Shown piece after piece: positions 16,103 through 24,727 of a stretch of 64,000 nucleotides of DNA. Every line of letters begins with the position of its first letter. Positions within the stretch are counted from its first letter, which is position 1. The notes beneath the pieces were generated by a model. It was not told the DNA's origin. It saw only the letters and a list, made by a program, of their open reading frames with translations, and did not search any database. The stretch lies in assembly GCF_002556545.1 (NCBI RefSeq), contig NZ_CP022685.1, positions 8,100,001 to 8,164,000 on the forward strand, in the 5' to 3' direction. The translations under genes and the position numbers were made by a program. The DNA is from Streptomyces formicae (lineage in GTDB: Bacteria > Actinomycetota > Actinomycetes > Streptomycetales > Streptomycetaceae).

Positions 16103-17086
16103 ATGACCCACCACGAGTCCCACGACAACCACGACTGGTACGAGCGGTCGGGGGTGCGCAGCGGCCCGCACCGGACCGTCGCCGGGCCCCTGGACCCAGC
16201 GGCCCGGTTCTTCCCGCACCACCTGGTGCCCTACTGGGACCACCCCTTGGTCCGCGCCCTGCCCGAGCGGCGCCGCCAGGAACTCCTGGCCCGCCACCTC
16301 TACCACTACCTGAACTTCACCGCCCACTTCGAGACGCGCGTGGTCAACCGCGCCACCGAGCGCATCGCCGACGGCCGCACCGGCCTGGACCTGCCCGCGC
16401 AGGTCAGGCTCGACGCCTACCGCATCTACTGCGACGAGGGCTATCACGCGCTGTTCAGCCTCGACGTCGTCGAGCAGATCGCCGCGGGCACCGGCATCCC
16501 GCCGCTGCCGTACGCCTTCGACCCGTTCCTGCGCCAGCTCGACGGCATCGGCGCCGAACTCCTCGCCGGGGAGCCGGTCCTCGCCCAGCTGCTCCAGGTC
16601 GTCGTCTTCGAGACGCTCGTGACCTCCGTGCTCGACGAGGTGCCCAAGGACCGGGACGTGCTGCCCGTGGTGCGGGAGATCGTCCGCGACCACGCCAGGG
16701 ACGAGGGCCACCACCACGTGTACTTCTCCCGGTTCTTCGAGCGGCTCTGGCACGACCTGCCGACCTCGCTCCAACGGCGCGCCGCCCGCTGCCTCCCCGA
16801 GCTGATCGTCTCCAGCCTCTCGCCCGACCTGCGGCCGGTGGGTGCCGCCCTGACCGTCGCGGGGCTCGGGCCCGACGCGGTGCGCGACGTCATCGCCGAC
16901 AGCTACCGCTCCCCGGCGAGCACGGCAGCGCTGCGCACCAGCGCACGCCACTCCGTCCGCCTCTTCCGGGACGCCGGAGTGCTCGAACTGCCGGGCGCGG
17001 CCGAGGCGTTCGGCGCGGCGGGGCTGCTTGCCGACGTGCGCGGGGGTGCCCCGCAGGAGCGGCCGCGTCGGCAGTCGGGGGCCTAG
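16103..17086 (+). CDS. AurF-like diiron oxygenase (candidate amine N-oxygenase)
   Basis: 327 aa. Carboxylate/His ligand segments in order: HFETRVVN, YCDEGYHALF, VVVFETLVTS and HARDEGHHHVYF. This matches the p-aminobenzoate N-oxygenase AurF/CmlI family, which oxidises amines to hydroxylamine, nitroso or nitro groups (CmlA-type hydroxylases differ). Its position after SbnA and SbnB suggests diaminopropionate or a derivative as substrate. No NRPS, carrier or nitrosating gene is seen nearby. Its TAG overlaps the stop of the convergent LAL regulator. Substrate assignment is inference. Confidence 0.82.
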   Translation: MTHHESHDNHDWYERSGVRSGPHRTVAGPLDPAARFFPHHLVPYWDHPLVRALPERRRQELLARHLYHYLNFTAHFETRVVNRATERIADGRTGLDLPAQVRLDAYRIYCDEGYHALFSLDVVEQIAAGTGIPPLPYAFDPFLRQLDGIGAELLAGEPVLAQLLQVVVFETLVTSVLDEVPKDRDVLPVVREIVRDHARDEGHHHVYFSRFFERLWHDLPTSLQRRAARCLPELIVSSLSPDLRPVGAALTVAGLGPDAVRDVIADSYRSPASTAALRTSARHSVRLFRDAGVLELPGAAEAFGAAGLLADVRGGAPQERPRRQSGA

Positions 17087-19863
17087 ACCGGGACCTCGGC
17101 GGCCTGGGCGAGCAGGCGTACGAGCTGCGCCCTGCGGTGCACCCCGTCGAGCTTGCGATAGATGTTGCTCAGGTGGAACTCCACCGTCTTCACGCTGAGG
17201 AAGAGCCGCTCCGCGACCTCGTGATTGGTCAGACCCCGGCCGACCACCAACGCCACCTGGAGCTCCTGCGGGGTCAGCCGCTCCAACGGCGCCCGCTCCG
17301 GGCGCACTTCGGTGCCGCCCGCCGCGTGCAGTTCGGCGGCCACCCGCGCCGCCCATCCGGTCGCGCCGAGCCGCTCGAAGGTGGCGAGCGCCCGTTCGAG
17401 CAGGCGCCGCGCCTCGCTGCGCCTGCCCTGCCTGCGCAGCTGCTCGCCCCACGCGAACTCGGTCCTGCCCCGCTCGAAGGGCACAGGGCGCTCGGAGAGC
17501 AGCGCGAGGGAGCGCTCCATGTGGCGCGAGGCGGCTTCCGGGTCCCCCGGTTCGAGCAGCCCTCGGCAGCGCGCCGCCGCGCCCGCGGTCACCGGGCGGT
17601 GGCCCCGGCCCGCCTCGTACTCCAGGACGTCGAGGACCTCGCGGGCCTCGGCGGTCATGTGCAGATGGACGTACGCGTCGGCCAGGTCGGCCGCCCAGGT
17701 CAGATAGAGGCCGTCGCCGCGCCCGTGCTCCCGTGAGAAGGCGCGCACGTCCTCCAGGCAGTGCACGGCCTCCTCGAAGCGGCCGAGGCCCAGTTCGAGC
17801 AGGCCGAGGGCGCCGCGCGCGCGGGCCGCGTCCATGGGCAGCTCGGTGGAGAGCGCCCACTCCTCGGCCTGCGCGGCATGCCGCCTGCAGTCCTCCTCGC
17901 GGTTGAGCGCGGCCTCGGTCCTGGCGAGCGCGGCGAGCCCGCGCGGCACCTCGATGAGGCGCCCGGTGGCCTCGGCGAGGCGGACCGCCTCGTCGGCGTG
18001 GGCGAGCGACGGCGTCCAGCGGCCCCGCCAGAACTCCACCACGGCCAGGGTGCACAGCAGATGGGAGAGCAGCCCCACCGCGCTGGAACCGCGCGCCGTG
18101 TACGCGGCGCGGTCGAGGAGGCCGTGTGCCTCGTCGAGTTCCTCCGCCGCCAGATGGCACAGGCCGCCCACCCCGGAGAGCGGGTAGGGGAACGCGGGAT
18201 CGGGCGAGGCGAGCGGCTCGGCCAACTCGCGCAGGAGCTCCCTGCCCGCGTCCGCGTCACCGCCGAGCAGCAGCACCAGGGTGTGCAGGAGCCGCACCGG
18301 CAGCATCGCCGCCTGGGCGGAGCCCGCCATGTCCATCGCCGCCGCCGACGAGCGGCGGGCCGCGGTGAGGTCGCCGACGGCGAGTTCGGTCAGGGCGATG
18401 CCGCCGAGCATGACCGCGGCGAGCGCGGGGTCGACCTTCTCGGCCTCGTCGACCGCCGACCTGAGCAGTTCTCGCGAACGCGTCGGCTGGCCCCGCTGGA
18501 CGTCCAGGTAGCAGCGGAGCTGGCGGATGTCGAGCCGGGTGCCGAGCTGCTCGGCGTGTTCCAGGGCGCGGTCCAGGATCGCCGCCGCCTCGTTGAGGGA
18601 GCCCGCGGCCTGCGAGGCGCGCGCGGCGTCGAGGAGCCGCTCCGCCTTGCGCTGGCCCGCGGGGGTGAACCGCGCGGCCCGCTCGTACAACCGGGACGCG
18701 AGGGGGTAGGTGAGGGTCTCCGGGGCGCCGGACGCCGCGTTCTCCAGGAGCGAGGCGACGTGTTCGTCCGGCTCGGCGCCCGATGCGGCCAGGTGCCAGG
18801 CGTACTGCTCGAGAGCGGGTGCGGTCGCGCCCTGGAGCGAGCGGGCCACGGCGTGGTGGGCCCGCCGCCTGCGCACCGGCGTCGCCCCGTGGTAGACGGC
18901 GGAGCGGACAAGGGGGTGCCGGAAGGCGTACCCGTCCCGCTCCTCGACGACCAGGCCCGCCGCCTCCGCCGCCTCGAGCGATTCGTAGCTGAGCCCGTGC
19001 GCCCGCAGCGCCGCCTCGGTGCCCGCGAGCGGCCGGGTGCCGAGGACCGCGAGCAGCAGCATCGCGTCCTGCGCCTCCGACGGCAGCCGGGCGACCGCGC
19101 TGCCGAAGGTGTGGGCGAGCAGCTCGCCGATGGGCAGCGGTGCCCCGGAGTCCTCTCCCTCGCCCTCGGAGTCGCTGCCCGCCAGCAGCGCCGGCAGTTC
19201 GATGAGCGCCAGGGGGTTGCCCCGCGCCTCGGCGAGCAGCCGGGCCGTCTCCCGCTCGGTCAGCTCGGCGGTGCCCTCCTCCGCGATCAGCCGGTGCGCC
19301 GAGTCCGGGTCGAGGCCGCCGAGCGTCAGCGTCTCGATCGAGGCGAGCCGCGAGGCCGTCTCCTCCGGGGCGTCGCGGGTGGTGAACAGGACGACGACAC
19401 CTTCGCGGCTGAGCCTGCGGGTGGCGAAGGCGAGCGCGTCCAGTGAGTACGGGTCGAGCCAGTGCGCGTCGTCGACGGTGACGAGCACGGGTCCCTCGTC
19501 GGCGAGGACCCCGAGCAGACTGAGGGTGCCCGCGGCCACCGCGAACCGGTCCTGCGCCTCCGCGGGCCCGAGCGCGAGGGCGCCGGTGAGCGCGGCGACC
19601 TGACGCTCCGGTATCCGGTCGAGGAAGTGCAGTACGGGCCTGAGCAGATCGGCGAGGCCCACGTAGGGCAGGTCCGACTCGACCTCGACGCCGCGGGTGC
19701 CGATCCGCAGCAGGTCGTCGGCGGTGTCCGCGACGTACGAGACGAGACTGGTCTTGCCGATGCCCGCCTCACCGCGGATGACCAGCGCGCCGCTCTCGCC
19801 CCCGCGTGCCTTGTCGATGAGGGCAAGAAGACGTGCGCATTCCGCGGAGCGCCCCAGGAGCAT
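17083..19863 (-). CDS. Large ATP-binding LuxR-family (LAL) transcriptional regulator
   Basis: About 926 aa. Walker A GEAGIGKTS near the N terminus, Walker B LVTVDDAHWLD, a long TPR-like middle and a C-terminal LuxR HTH (LTPQELQVALVVGRGL ... LSVKTVEFHLSNIYRKL). LAL proteins commonly activate antibiotic clusters, here most simply the convergent diaminopropionate/diiron operon. Start: the ATG at 19863 (MLLGRSAE) fits family N termini, but no strong ribosome site precedes it; a GTG at 19941 would add 26 residues. The stop codon overlaps that of the diiron oxygenase, so transcripts of the two convergent genes share 3' ends. Confidence 0.85.
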   Translation of the reverse strand: MLLGRSAECARLLALIDKARGGESGALVIRGEAGIGKTSLVSYVADTADDLLRIGTRGVEVESDLPYVGLADLLRPVLHFLDRIPERQVAALTGALALGPAEAQDRFAVAAGTLSLLGVLADEGPVLVTVDDAHWLDPYSLDALAFATRRLSREGVVVLFTTRDAPEETASRLASIETLTLGGLDPDSAHRLIAEEGTAELTERETARLLAEARGNPLALIELPALLAGSDSEGEGEDSGAPLPIGELLAHTFGSAVARLPSEAQDAMLLLAVLGTRPLAGTEAALRAHGLSYESLEAAEAAGLVVEERDGYAFRHPLVRSAVYHGATPVRRRRAHHAVARSLQGATAPALEQYAWHLAASGAEPDEHVASLLENAASGAPETLTYPLASRLYERAARFTPAGQRKAERLLDAARASQAAGSLNEAAAILDRALEHAEQLGTRLDIRQLRCYLDVQRGQPTRSRELLRSAVDEAEKVDPALAAVMLGGIALTELAVGDLTAARRSSAAAMDMAGSAQAAMLPVRLLHTLVLLLGGDADAGRELLRELAEPLASPDPAFPYPLSGVGGLCHLAAEELDEAHGLLDRAAYTARGSSAVGLLSHLLCTLAVVEFWRGRWTPSLAHADEAVRLAEATGRLIEVPRGLAALARTEAALNREEDCRRHAAQAEEWALSTELPMDAARARGALGLLELGLGRFEEAVHCLEDVRAFSREHGRGDGLYLTWAADLADAYVHLHMTAEAREVLDVLEYEAGRGHRPVTAGAAARCRGLLEPGDPEAASRHMERSLALLSERPVPFERGRTEFAWGEQLRRQGRRSEARRLLERALATFERLGATGWAARVAAELHAAGGTEVRPERAPLERLTPQELQVALVVGRGLTNHEVAERLFLSVKTVEFHLSNIYRKLDGVHRRAQLVRLLAQAAEVPV

Positions 19864-19982
19864 GACTTCAGCGTACCGGCGGGGCAGGACTTGGGAGAGC
19901 GGTCGAACGGTACGTATCCGGCCATGAGTTGGCACGCTCACGGCATCGCGGGAACTCCGTCGATCCGCTCGCGCACCGGCTC

Positions 19983-20011
19983 TGTCAACCCGAAGATCCC
20001 CCCGCTACCCT
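19983..20011 (+). promoter_or_regulatory. Promoter giving a leaderless transcript of the DapB-like gene
   Basis: TGTCAA (19983-19988), 17-bp spacer, TACCCT (20006-20011). The -10 box ends 7 bp before the ATG at 20018, so the transcript would begin at or next to the start codon. No ribosome site precedes that ATG, which agrees. Confidence 0.5.
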
Positions 20012-20017
20012 CCGCGC

Positions 20018-21100
20018 ATGATTTCCACGGTGGTGTGGGGAACGGGCAACGTGGGCCGTGCGGCCATTCGTGCCGTCGAGGCGCATCCGTCGCTCGAACT
20101 CGCGGCGGTCCTGGTGCACAGCCCCGGAAAGGTCGGCCGTGACGCGGGTGAACTCGCCGGTCTGGAGAGTCAGTTGGGCGTCGCGGCGACCGATGATGTC
20201 GACGCGGTGCTCGCGGCGGGGCCGGGCGCCGTGGTGTACGCGGCGTCCGGTGACATCCGCCCGGACGAGGCGCTCGCCGATGTCGTCAGGGCGGTCGGGG
20301 CGGGGGCGGTGGTGGTGACGCCCGCGCTGTACCCGCTCTACGAACGGCGGGGCGCGCCCGCCGAGTTCAGGGATCCGGTGCTCGCCGCCGTCGCGTCCGG
20401 CGGCGGGTCGCTGTTCGTCTCCGGCGTGGACCCCGGCTGGGGCAACGACGTGCTGCCGCTCCTGGTCAGTGGGCTCGGCTCCACCGTCGACGCCATCCGC
20501 TGCCAGGAGATCTTCGACTACTCCACGTACGACCAGGAGGACTCGGTCCGCCATCTGATCGGCATGGGCCACCCGATGGAGTACGAACCGCTGATGCTCG
20601 CCCCGAGCGTGCCGACCATGGTGTGGGGCGGGCAGATCCGGCTGATGGCCAGGGCGCTCGGCGCCGAACTCGACGAGATCCGCGAGACGTTGGAGCGCCG
20701 TGCCCTCGACGCCACCGTGGCGACCAGGACCATGGGCGAGTTCGCCGCGGGGACGCAGGGCGCGGTGCGGTTCGAGGTGCGGGGCATCGTCGGGGGCGAA
20801 CCCCGCATCGTCATCGAGCACATCACCCGCATCCACCCGTCCTGCGCCCCCGACTGGCCCGCCCCGCCCGACGGCGGAGACGGCGCGCACCGCGTGATCG
20901 TCGAGGGCCGCCCGCGCATCGAGGTCACCGTCGAGGCCACCGACGAGGGCGAGAACCGCTCGGCGGGCGGCAACGCCACCGCGGCGGGACGCCTCGTCAA
21001 CGCCATCGACTGGCTCGTGGAGCACGAACCCGGCCTCTATGACGCGCTCGACGTCCCGCTGCGCCCCGCGGCGGGCCGACTCGGAAGGAAGCAGCCATGA
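20018..21100 (+). CDS. DapB-like NAD(P)H-dependent reductase/dehydrogenase
   Basis: 360 aa. STVVWGTGNVGRAAIRAV is an N-terminal Rossmann motif, and DIRPDEALADVVRAVGAGAVVVTP plus SGVDPGWGNDVLPLL follow actinobacterial proteins annotated as dihydrodipicolinate-reductase-like or 2,4-diaminopentanoate-dehydrogenase-like. It is about 100 residues longer than true DapB (usually ~250), so lysine biosynthesis is unlikely. Its stop overlaps the next ATG (ATGA), coupling it to the AhpD-like gene. The substrate is unknown; the pair may oxidise a small amine or keto acid. Confidence 0.72.
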   Translation: MISTVVWGTGNVGRAAIRAVEAHPSLELAAVLVHSPGKVGRDAGELAGLESQLGVAATDDVDAVLAAGPGAVVYAASGDIRPDEALADVVRAVGAGAVVVTPALYPLYERRGAPAEFRDPVLAAVASGGGSLFVSGVDPGWGNDVLPLLVSGLGSTVDAIRCQEIFDYSTYDQEDSVRHLIGMGHPMEYEPLMLAPSVPTMVWGGQIRLMARALGAELDEIRETLERRALDATVATRTMGEFAAGTQGAVRFEVRGIVGGEPRIVIEHITRIHPSCAPDWPAPPDGGDGAHRVIVEGRPRIEVTVEATDEGENRSAGGNATAAGRLVNAIDWLVEHEPGLYDALDVPLRPAAGRLGRKQP

Positions 21101-21588
21101 ACGCGGCCATGCACATCGACATCCCCGACGGCAAGGAACCCATCGGATACGTGTGGGGCGAGATGGTCCCCGGCATCGGGATCGCCGCGTCCAACTTCTC
21201 GCTCGCGGTGTACGAGCACACCACGCTCGGCCTGCGCGAGTTCGAGGCGGCCCGGCTGCGGGTCGCGCAGCTCAACGGCTGCGCCTTCTGCCTGGACTGG
21301 CGCACCGAACGCGACGGCGAGAAGGTCGAGGAGGAGTTCGCGGACGCGGTGACCGGGTGGCGCACCACCGACGCCTTCGACGAGCGCACCCGGCTCGCCG
21401 CGGAGTACGCGGAGCGCTACACCCTGGACCACCACGGCCTCGACGAGGAGTTCTGGCAGCGGATGACCGCGCGCTACAGCCAGCGCGAGATCGTGGAGCT
21501 GAGCATGTGCGTCGGCTCGTGGCTGGCGTTCGGCAGGCTCAACCACGTGTTGGGCCTGGACAGCGTGTGCGTGCTGCCCAGGCCCTGA
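21097..21588 (+). CDS. Carboxymuconolactone decarboxylase/AhpD-like protein
   Basis: 163 aa. NGCAFCLDWRTERD carries the CxxC redox pair, and the C-terminal WLAFGRLNHVLGLD is typical of this all-alpha family. Members with CxxC act as alkylhydroperoxidase-type thiol reductants; those without are decarboxylases, so a peroxidase-like role is favoured. Translationally coupled to the DapB-like gene. It ends 15 bp before the convergent M4 protease stop; no terminator is visible in between. Confidence 0.83.
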   Translation: MNAAMHIDIPDGKEPIGYVWGEMVPGIGIAASNFSLAVYEHTTLGLREFEAARLRVAQLNGCAFCLDWRTERDGEKVEEEFADAVTGWRTTDAFDERTRLAAEYAERYTLDHHGLDEEFWQRMTARYSQREIVELSMCVGSWLAFGRLNHVLGLDSVCVLPRP

Positions 21589-21603
21589 CGCTCACGCGTC
21601 GGT

Positions 21604-24429
21604 TCAGCAGGTGCCCGCGGGGCGGGCCCGGGTCACCAGGTCGGTGTGGCCCGTCGTGCCGTCGATCCACACCACGCGCGTGCCGGTGTCGGCGGCGCCG
21701 TAGCTCTGCTCACCGCGGTTGCAGGACACGCGCCCCCGGCCCTTGCCGTCCAGGTCGGTCTGGACGAGCTTGGTGAGGTTGCTGTTGCTCCAGCCCTGCT
21801 CGGGCTTCCACTGGGTCAGCGTCAGCGCACTGTCGGAGGCGTCCACGCCCCAGAAGTAGGAGTCGTCGCCGTCCTCGGGGATGACGTCGGTCAGGCCCGT
21901 GCCGTCCAACTTCGCGCGGCGAAGGCCCTGCCGGTTGTCGTCGGCGATGTCGTCGACCAGCCAGTACAGGTACTTCCCGTTGATCGTCGGCGTGGAGATG
22001 CCGAGGCGGCTCTCCTTGGCGGGGACCAGCGTCTGCTTGCCGGTGCGCACGTCCGTGATCTCGGTCGAGACCTGCTGGATGCCGTCCTTGTCGGTGTACA
22101 CCTTGGCGTACCCGAGCTTGGCGCCGCTCAGTGTCGGCAGCGCGGTGGCCACCTCGTAGCGGCCGCCGTCCACGAAGTGCGGCTCGCGCTCGCCGGGCTT
22201 GATGTAGGCGACGCGCTGCTGCCCGAAGGGGCTCGACTCCTGCCAGGCGACGGTGTCACCGGAGACCTTGACGTTGCCGACCGTCGTCCCCGCCGACCAG
22301 AGCTTCTTGACGGGACCGCCCTTGAGCGGGCGTGAGAGGACGTCCACGCTGTCCGCGCCGTACGCGACCCAGGCCACCGTCTTGCCGTCGGTGTCCGGAT
22401 AGACGTGGAAGCGCCCGTCGTTGGGGCTGAGCAGCTTCGGGGTGCCCTTGCCGTCGGTGCGGCCCGCGTAGACGGAGTACGGCTCGCCGCCCTCCTCGTC
22501 GGACTTGGAGGTGGCCCACCAGCCACCGCCCGCGCCCGCGCCCGTCCGCTTGATGTTGAGGTCGCCCAGGAGCTTGTCGGAGTCGGCGCCGATCGCCTTC
22601 TCCCAGCCCTTCACGATGCCGTGCGCGTCGAAGGCCCGGGTGACCGAGCGCAGGTCGGCGCCCTTGACGCCGAGGTCCTTGGCGGCGGCGACGACCGCGT
22701 TGCGGGCCTCGGTGAAGCCGTCGAGCGGGGTGAGGTACTCGGTGAGCGCCTTGTAGACGATCCGGTCGGCGCGCTTGCCGCCGAGGTCCTCACGGATGTC
22801 CCACAACGCCCCCGAGAAGATGGTGGAGTTGAGGTGCACGCCGCCGCTGTCGGTGGCGTAGGTGACGCCGAGGAAGTCCTTGGCGGTGGTGCGGCCGTCG
22901 TTGAGGTCGCGCATCGCGCAGTCCTTCGGCCCCTGGGTACGGCACAGGTCCTCGCCGATCAGGGATGCCTCGGGGGAGTCCTCGTTGCCGGTGGCGGTGA
23001 CGTCGATCGCGTTGCCGAAGTAGTCGGCGACGGCCTCGTTCAGGGCGCCCGACTGGCCGGTGTAGACCAGGCCCGCGGTGTGCTCGACGACGCCGTGGGT
23101 CATCTCGTGGCCGACCACGTCCAGGTCGGCGGAGAAGACCTTGTTCTCCTCGTCGCCGCCTCCGTAGACCATCTTCTGGCCGTCCCAGAAGGCGTTGACG
23201 AACGGCTGTCCCTGATCCGTCACGCCCACCAGGGAGTTGATGGCCATGCCCTTGTCGTCCAGGCTGTCCCTGCCGTGCTTGGCCTTGTAGTAGTCGTAGA
23301 CCTGCCCGGCCGCCCAGTGCGCGTCGACCGCGCCCGCCTCGGTGGCGTCCTTGCCGAACTCGGGCGTCGGCGACGTGACGTCCTTGAGGCCCGAAGGCCA
23401 CTTGCCCGAGGCGTCGTTGGCGTCCACGTCGCGCGCGTCGTATGTGGTGATGGGGTTCTTGCTGCCGCCCCACTGGCGGCGCTGGTCGATCAGGCCGTAC
23501 GCCCCGGTCCGCGCGTCCTTGGTGACGTCGAGGGCGACCTTGCTCCCGTCGAGCTTCACGCCCGAGCCCTTGGTGCCGGGGTGTCCGGCCGGGGCGTCGT
23601 CGAGGGCCTGGATCCCGGAGTAACTGAGCACCGGGAAACCGGCGTTCGCGTCGACGTAGATCTCCTGCTTGACCGGCGCCCCGGTCGTGGGGTCCTCGCC
23701 GGTCACCGTGACGTGGTACGTCAGGACGCCCTTGCCCTGCGGTAGGACGACGAGGCCGTGGGACTTCCCGCTGAGTGAACTCTTCTTGCCCCGCTGCTTC
23801 TTGGCGCCTTCCGCGGGCTTCTTCGCGGCGGGGCCGCTCAGCTTGGACCACTGACCCGCCCCGCCCTCGGAGAGGCCCGAGAGGGCGGCCGCGGTGGCCC
23901 GCTCGACGGCGGTCCTCTCGGAGACCTCGGCCCCGGCCCCCACCGTGAGCCCCGTGAAGTACTTGCCGGAGGTGCCGGTGACGACCCGGTCGCCGCCCTT
24001 CTCCGCAAGGCGCACCAGGTACTGGCCGCCGAGCACCGGTATGCCCTTGTGCTTCTGCTGGAAGCGCACGGCCTCGCCGGTCCGCCCGCGCACCGTCTTC
24101 CCCGCGGTCAGGTCCCGCCGGGGGTCGGCTATGCGGTAGCGGCTCTTCTTCTCCTCGAGGTGCTTCTTCGCGGCGGCGGCCGCGGGGCCCGAGTCCTGCG
24201 CGGGCTCCTCGATCCCGTCCACCAGGGCGGGCGTCGCGGTGTGCAGGCCGGGTATCAGCTCGGGCACGGGGTCAGGGCCGCCGGGGTCGGCGGCGTGGGC
24301 GACCGGCACGGCGAGGGCGAGCAGCGCGGAGACGCCGAGCAGGGCGACACCACCGGCCGCGCTGGGTATGCCCGCTGTGCGAAGTCCCTTGGGTCTCTTG
24401 GGTGTTGTCCTCATGGGTGACTTGTTCAC
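21604..24429 (-). CDS. Secreted M4 (thermolysin-like) metalloprotease with a C-terminal propeller-like extension
   Basis: About 941 aa. A Tat/Sec-like N terminus (MRTTPKRPKGLRTAG then a hydrophobic stretch ending VAHAAD) marks export. An FTP/PepSY propeptide follows (~100-270). The catalytic domain has VVGHEMTHGVVEHTAG (HExxH), the downstream NEAVADYFGN Glu ligand, and GGVHLNSTIFSGALWDI with the transition-state His. After the helical thermolysin domain come ~300 residues rich in WxxY/TVAW/YWLVDD strands that look like beta-propeller blades, absent from classical thermolysins. The GTG at 24429 is preferred (GAGGGG closely upstream) over ATG 24414 or 24459. Confidence 0.88.
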   Translation of the reverse strand: MNKSPMRTTPKRPKGLRTAGIPSAAGGVALLGVSALLALAVPVAHAADPGGPDPVPELIPGLHTATPALVDGIEEPAQDSGPAAAAAKKHLEEKKSRYRIADPRRDLTAGKTVRGRTGEAVRFQQKHKGIPVLGGQYLVRLAEKGGDRVVTGTSGKYFTGLTVGAGAEVSERTAVERATAAALSGLSEGGAGQWSKLSGPAAKKPAEGAKKQRGKKSSLSGKSHGLVVLPQGKGVLTYHVTVTGEDPTTGAPVKQEIYVDANAGFPVLSYSGIQALDDAPAGHPGTKGSGVKLDGSKVALDVTKDARTGAYGLIDQRRQWGGSKNPITTYDARDVDANDASGKWPSGLKDVTSPTPEFGKDATEAGAVDAHWAAGQVYDYYKAKHGRDSLDDKGMAINSLVGVTDQGQPFVNAFWDGQKMVYGGGDEENKVFSADLDVVGHEMTHGVVEHTAGLVYTGQSGALNEAVADYFGNAIDVTATGNEDSPEASLIGEDLCRTQGPKDCAMRDLNDGRTTAKDFLGVTYATDSGGVHLNSTIFSGALWDIREDLGGKRADRIVYKALTEYLTPLDGFTEARNAVVAAAKDLGVKGADLRSVTRAFDAHGIVKGWEKAIGADSDKLLGDLNIKRTGAGAGGGWWATSKSDEEGGEPYSVYAGRTDGKGTPKLLSPNDGRFHVYPDTDGKTVAWVAYGADSVDVLSRPLKGGPVKKLWSAGTTVGNVKVSGDTVAWQESSPFGQQRVAYIKPGEREPHFVDGGRYEVATALPTLSGAKLGYAKVYTDKDGIQQVSTEITDVRTGKQTLVPAKESRLGISTPTINGKYLYWLVDDIADDNRQGLRRAKLDGTGLTDVIPEDGDDSYFWGVDASDSALTLTQWKPEQGWSNSNLTKLVQTDLDGKGRGRVSCNRGEQSYGAADTGTRVVWIDGTTGHTDLVTRARPAGTC

Positions 24430-24727
24430 GTTCCCCTCTACGGCAGGGCCGCAGGTCATGCGGCCCTCTTGATCTTGAAGATGTCAGACGAATGTGGATC
24501 AAGTGATAACGCCGTGTCACAAGTTGCGCCAGGTGCGTGCCTCTACGCGTACTTGGACAAAGAGTTGAACGCTCGCGAACCCCGCCCCGGAACCATCGGC
24601 ATGGGCGCGGCCACCATGCCCCGAGCGGCAACTGTGGTGCACCGGCACATGTGACGTCGACCTGCGGCTTCCTACCGTGTGGCGACATCGGAACGTCCCC
24701 GCCCACCACCATCCGGAAGTGGTGCAC
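24430..24727. other. Divergent intergenic region of the M4 protease and MHS transporter genes
   Basis: No supported gene in 298 bp. The AT-richer part 24470-24570 probably holds the promoters. TTGATC (24473) and GATCAA (24499) form a short separated inverted repeat. I could not assign confident -35/-10 pairs in either direction. Confidence 0.5.

Noticed and set aside
13818..17086. Assignment of the diaminopropionate/diiron genes to the alanosine or valanimycin pathway
   Set aside because: Only the precursor-supply and oxygenase steps are present; carrier, coupling and nitrosation genes of those pathways are missing from the window.
20018..21100. DapB of lysine biosynthesis
   Set aside because: Protein is ~100 residues too long and lies with an AhpD-like gene, not with dap genes.
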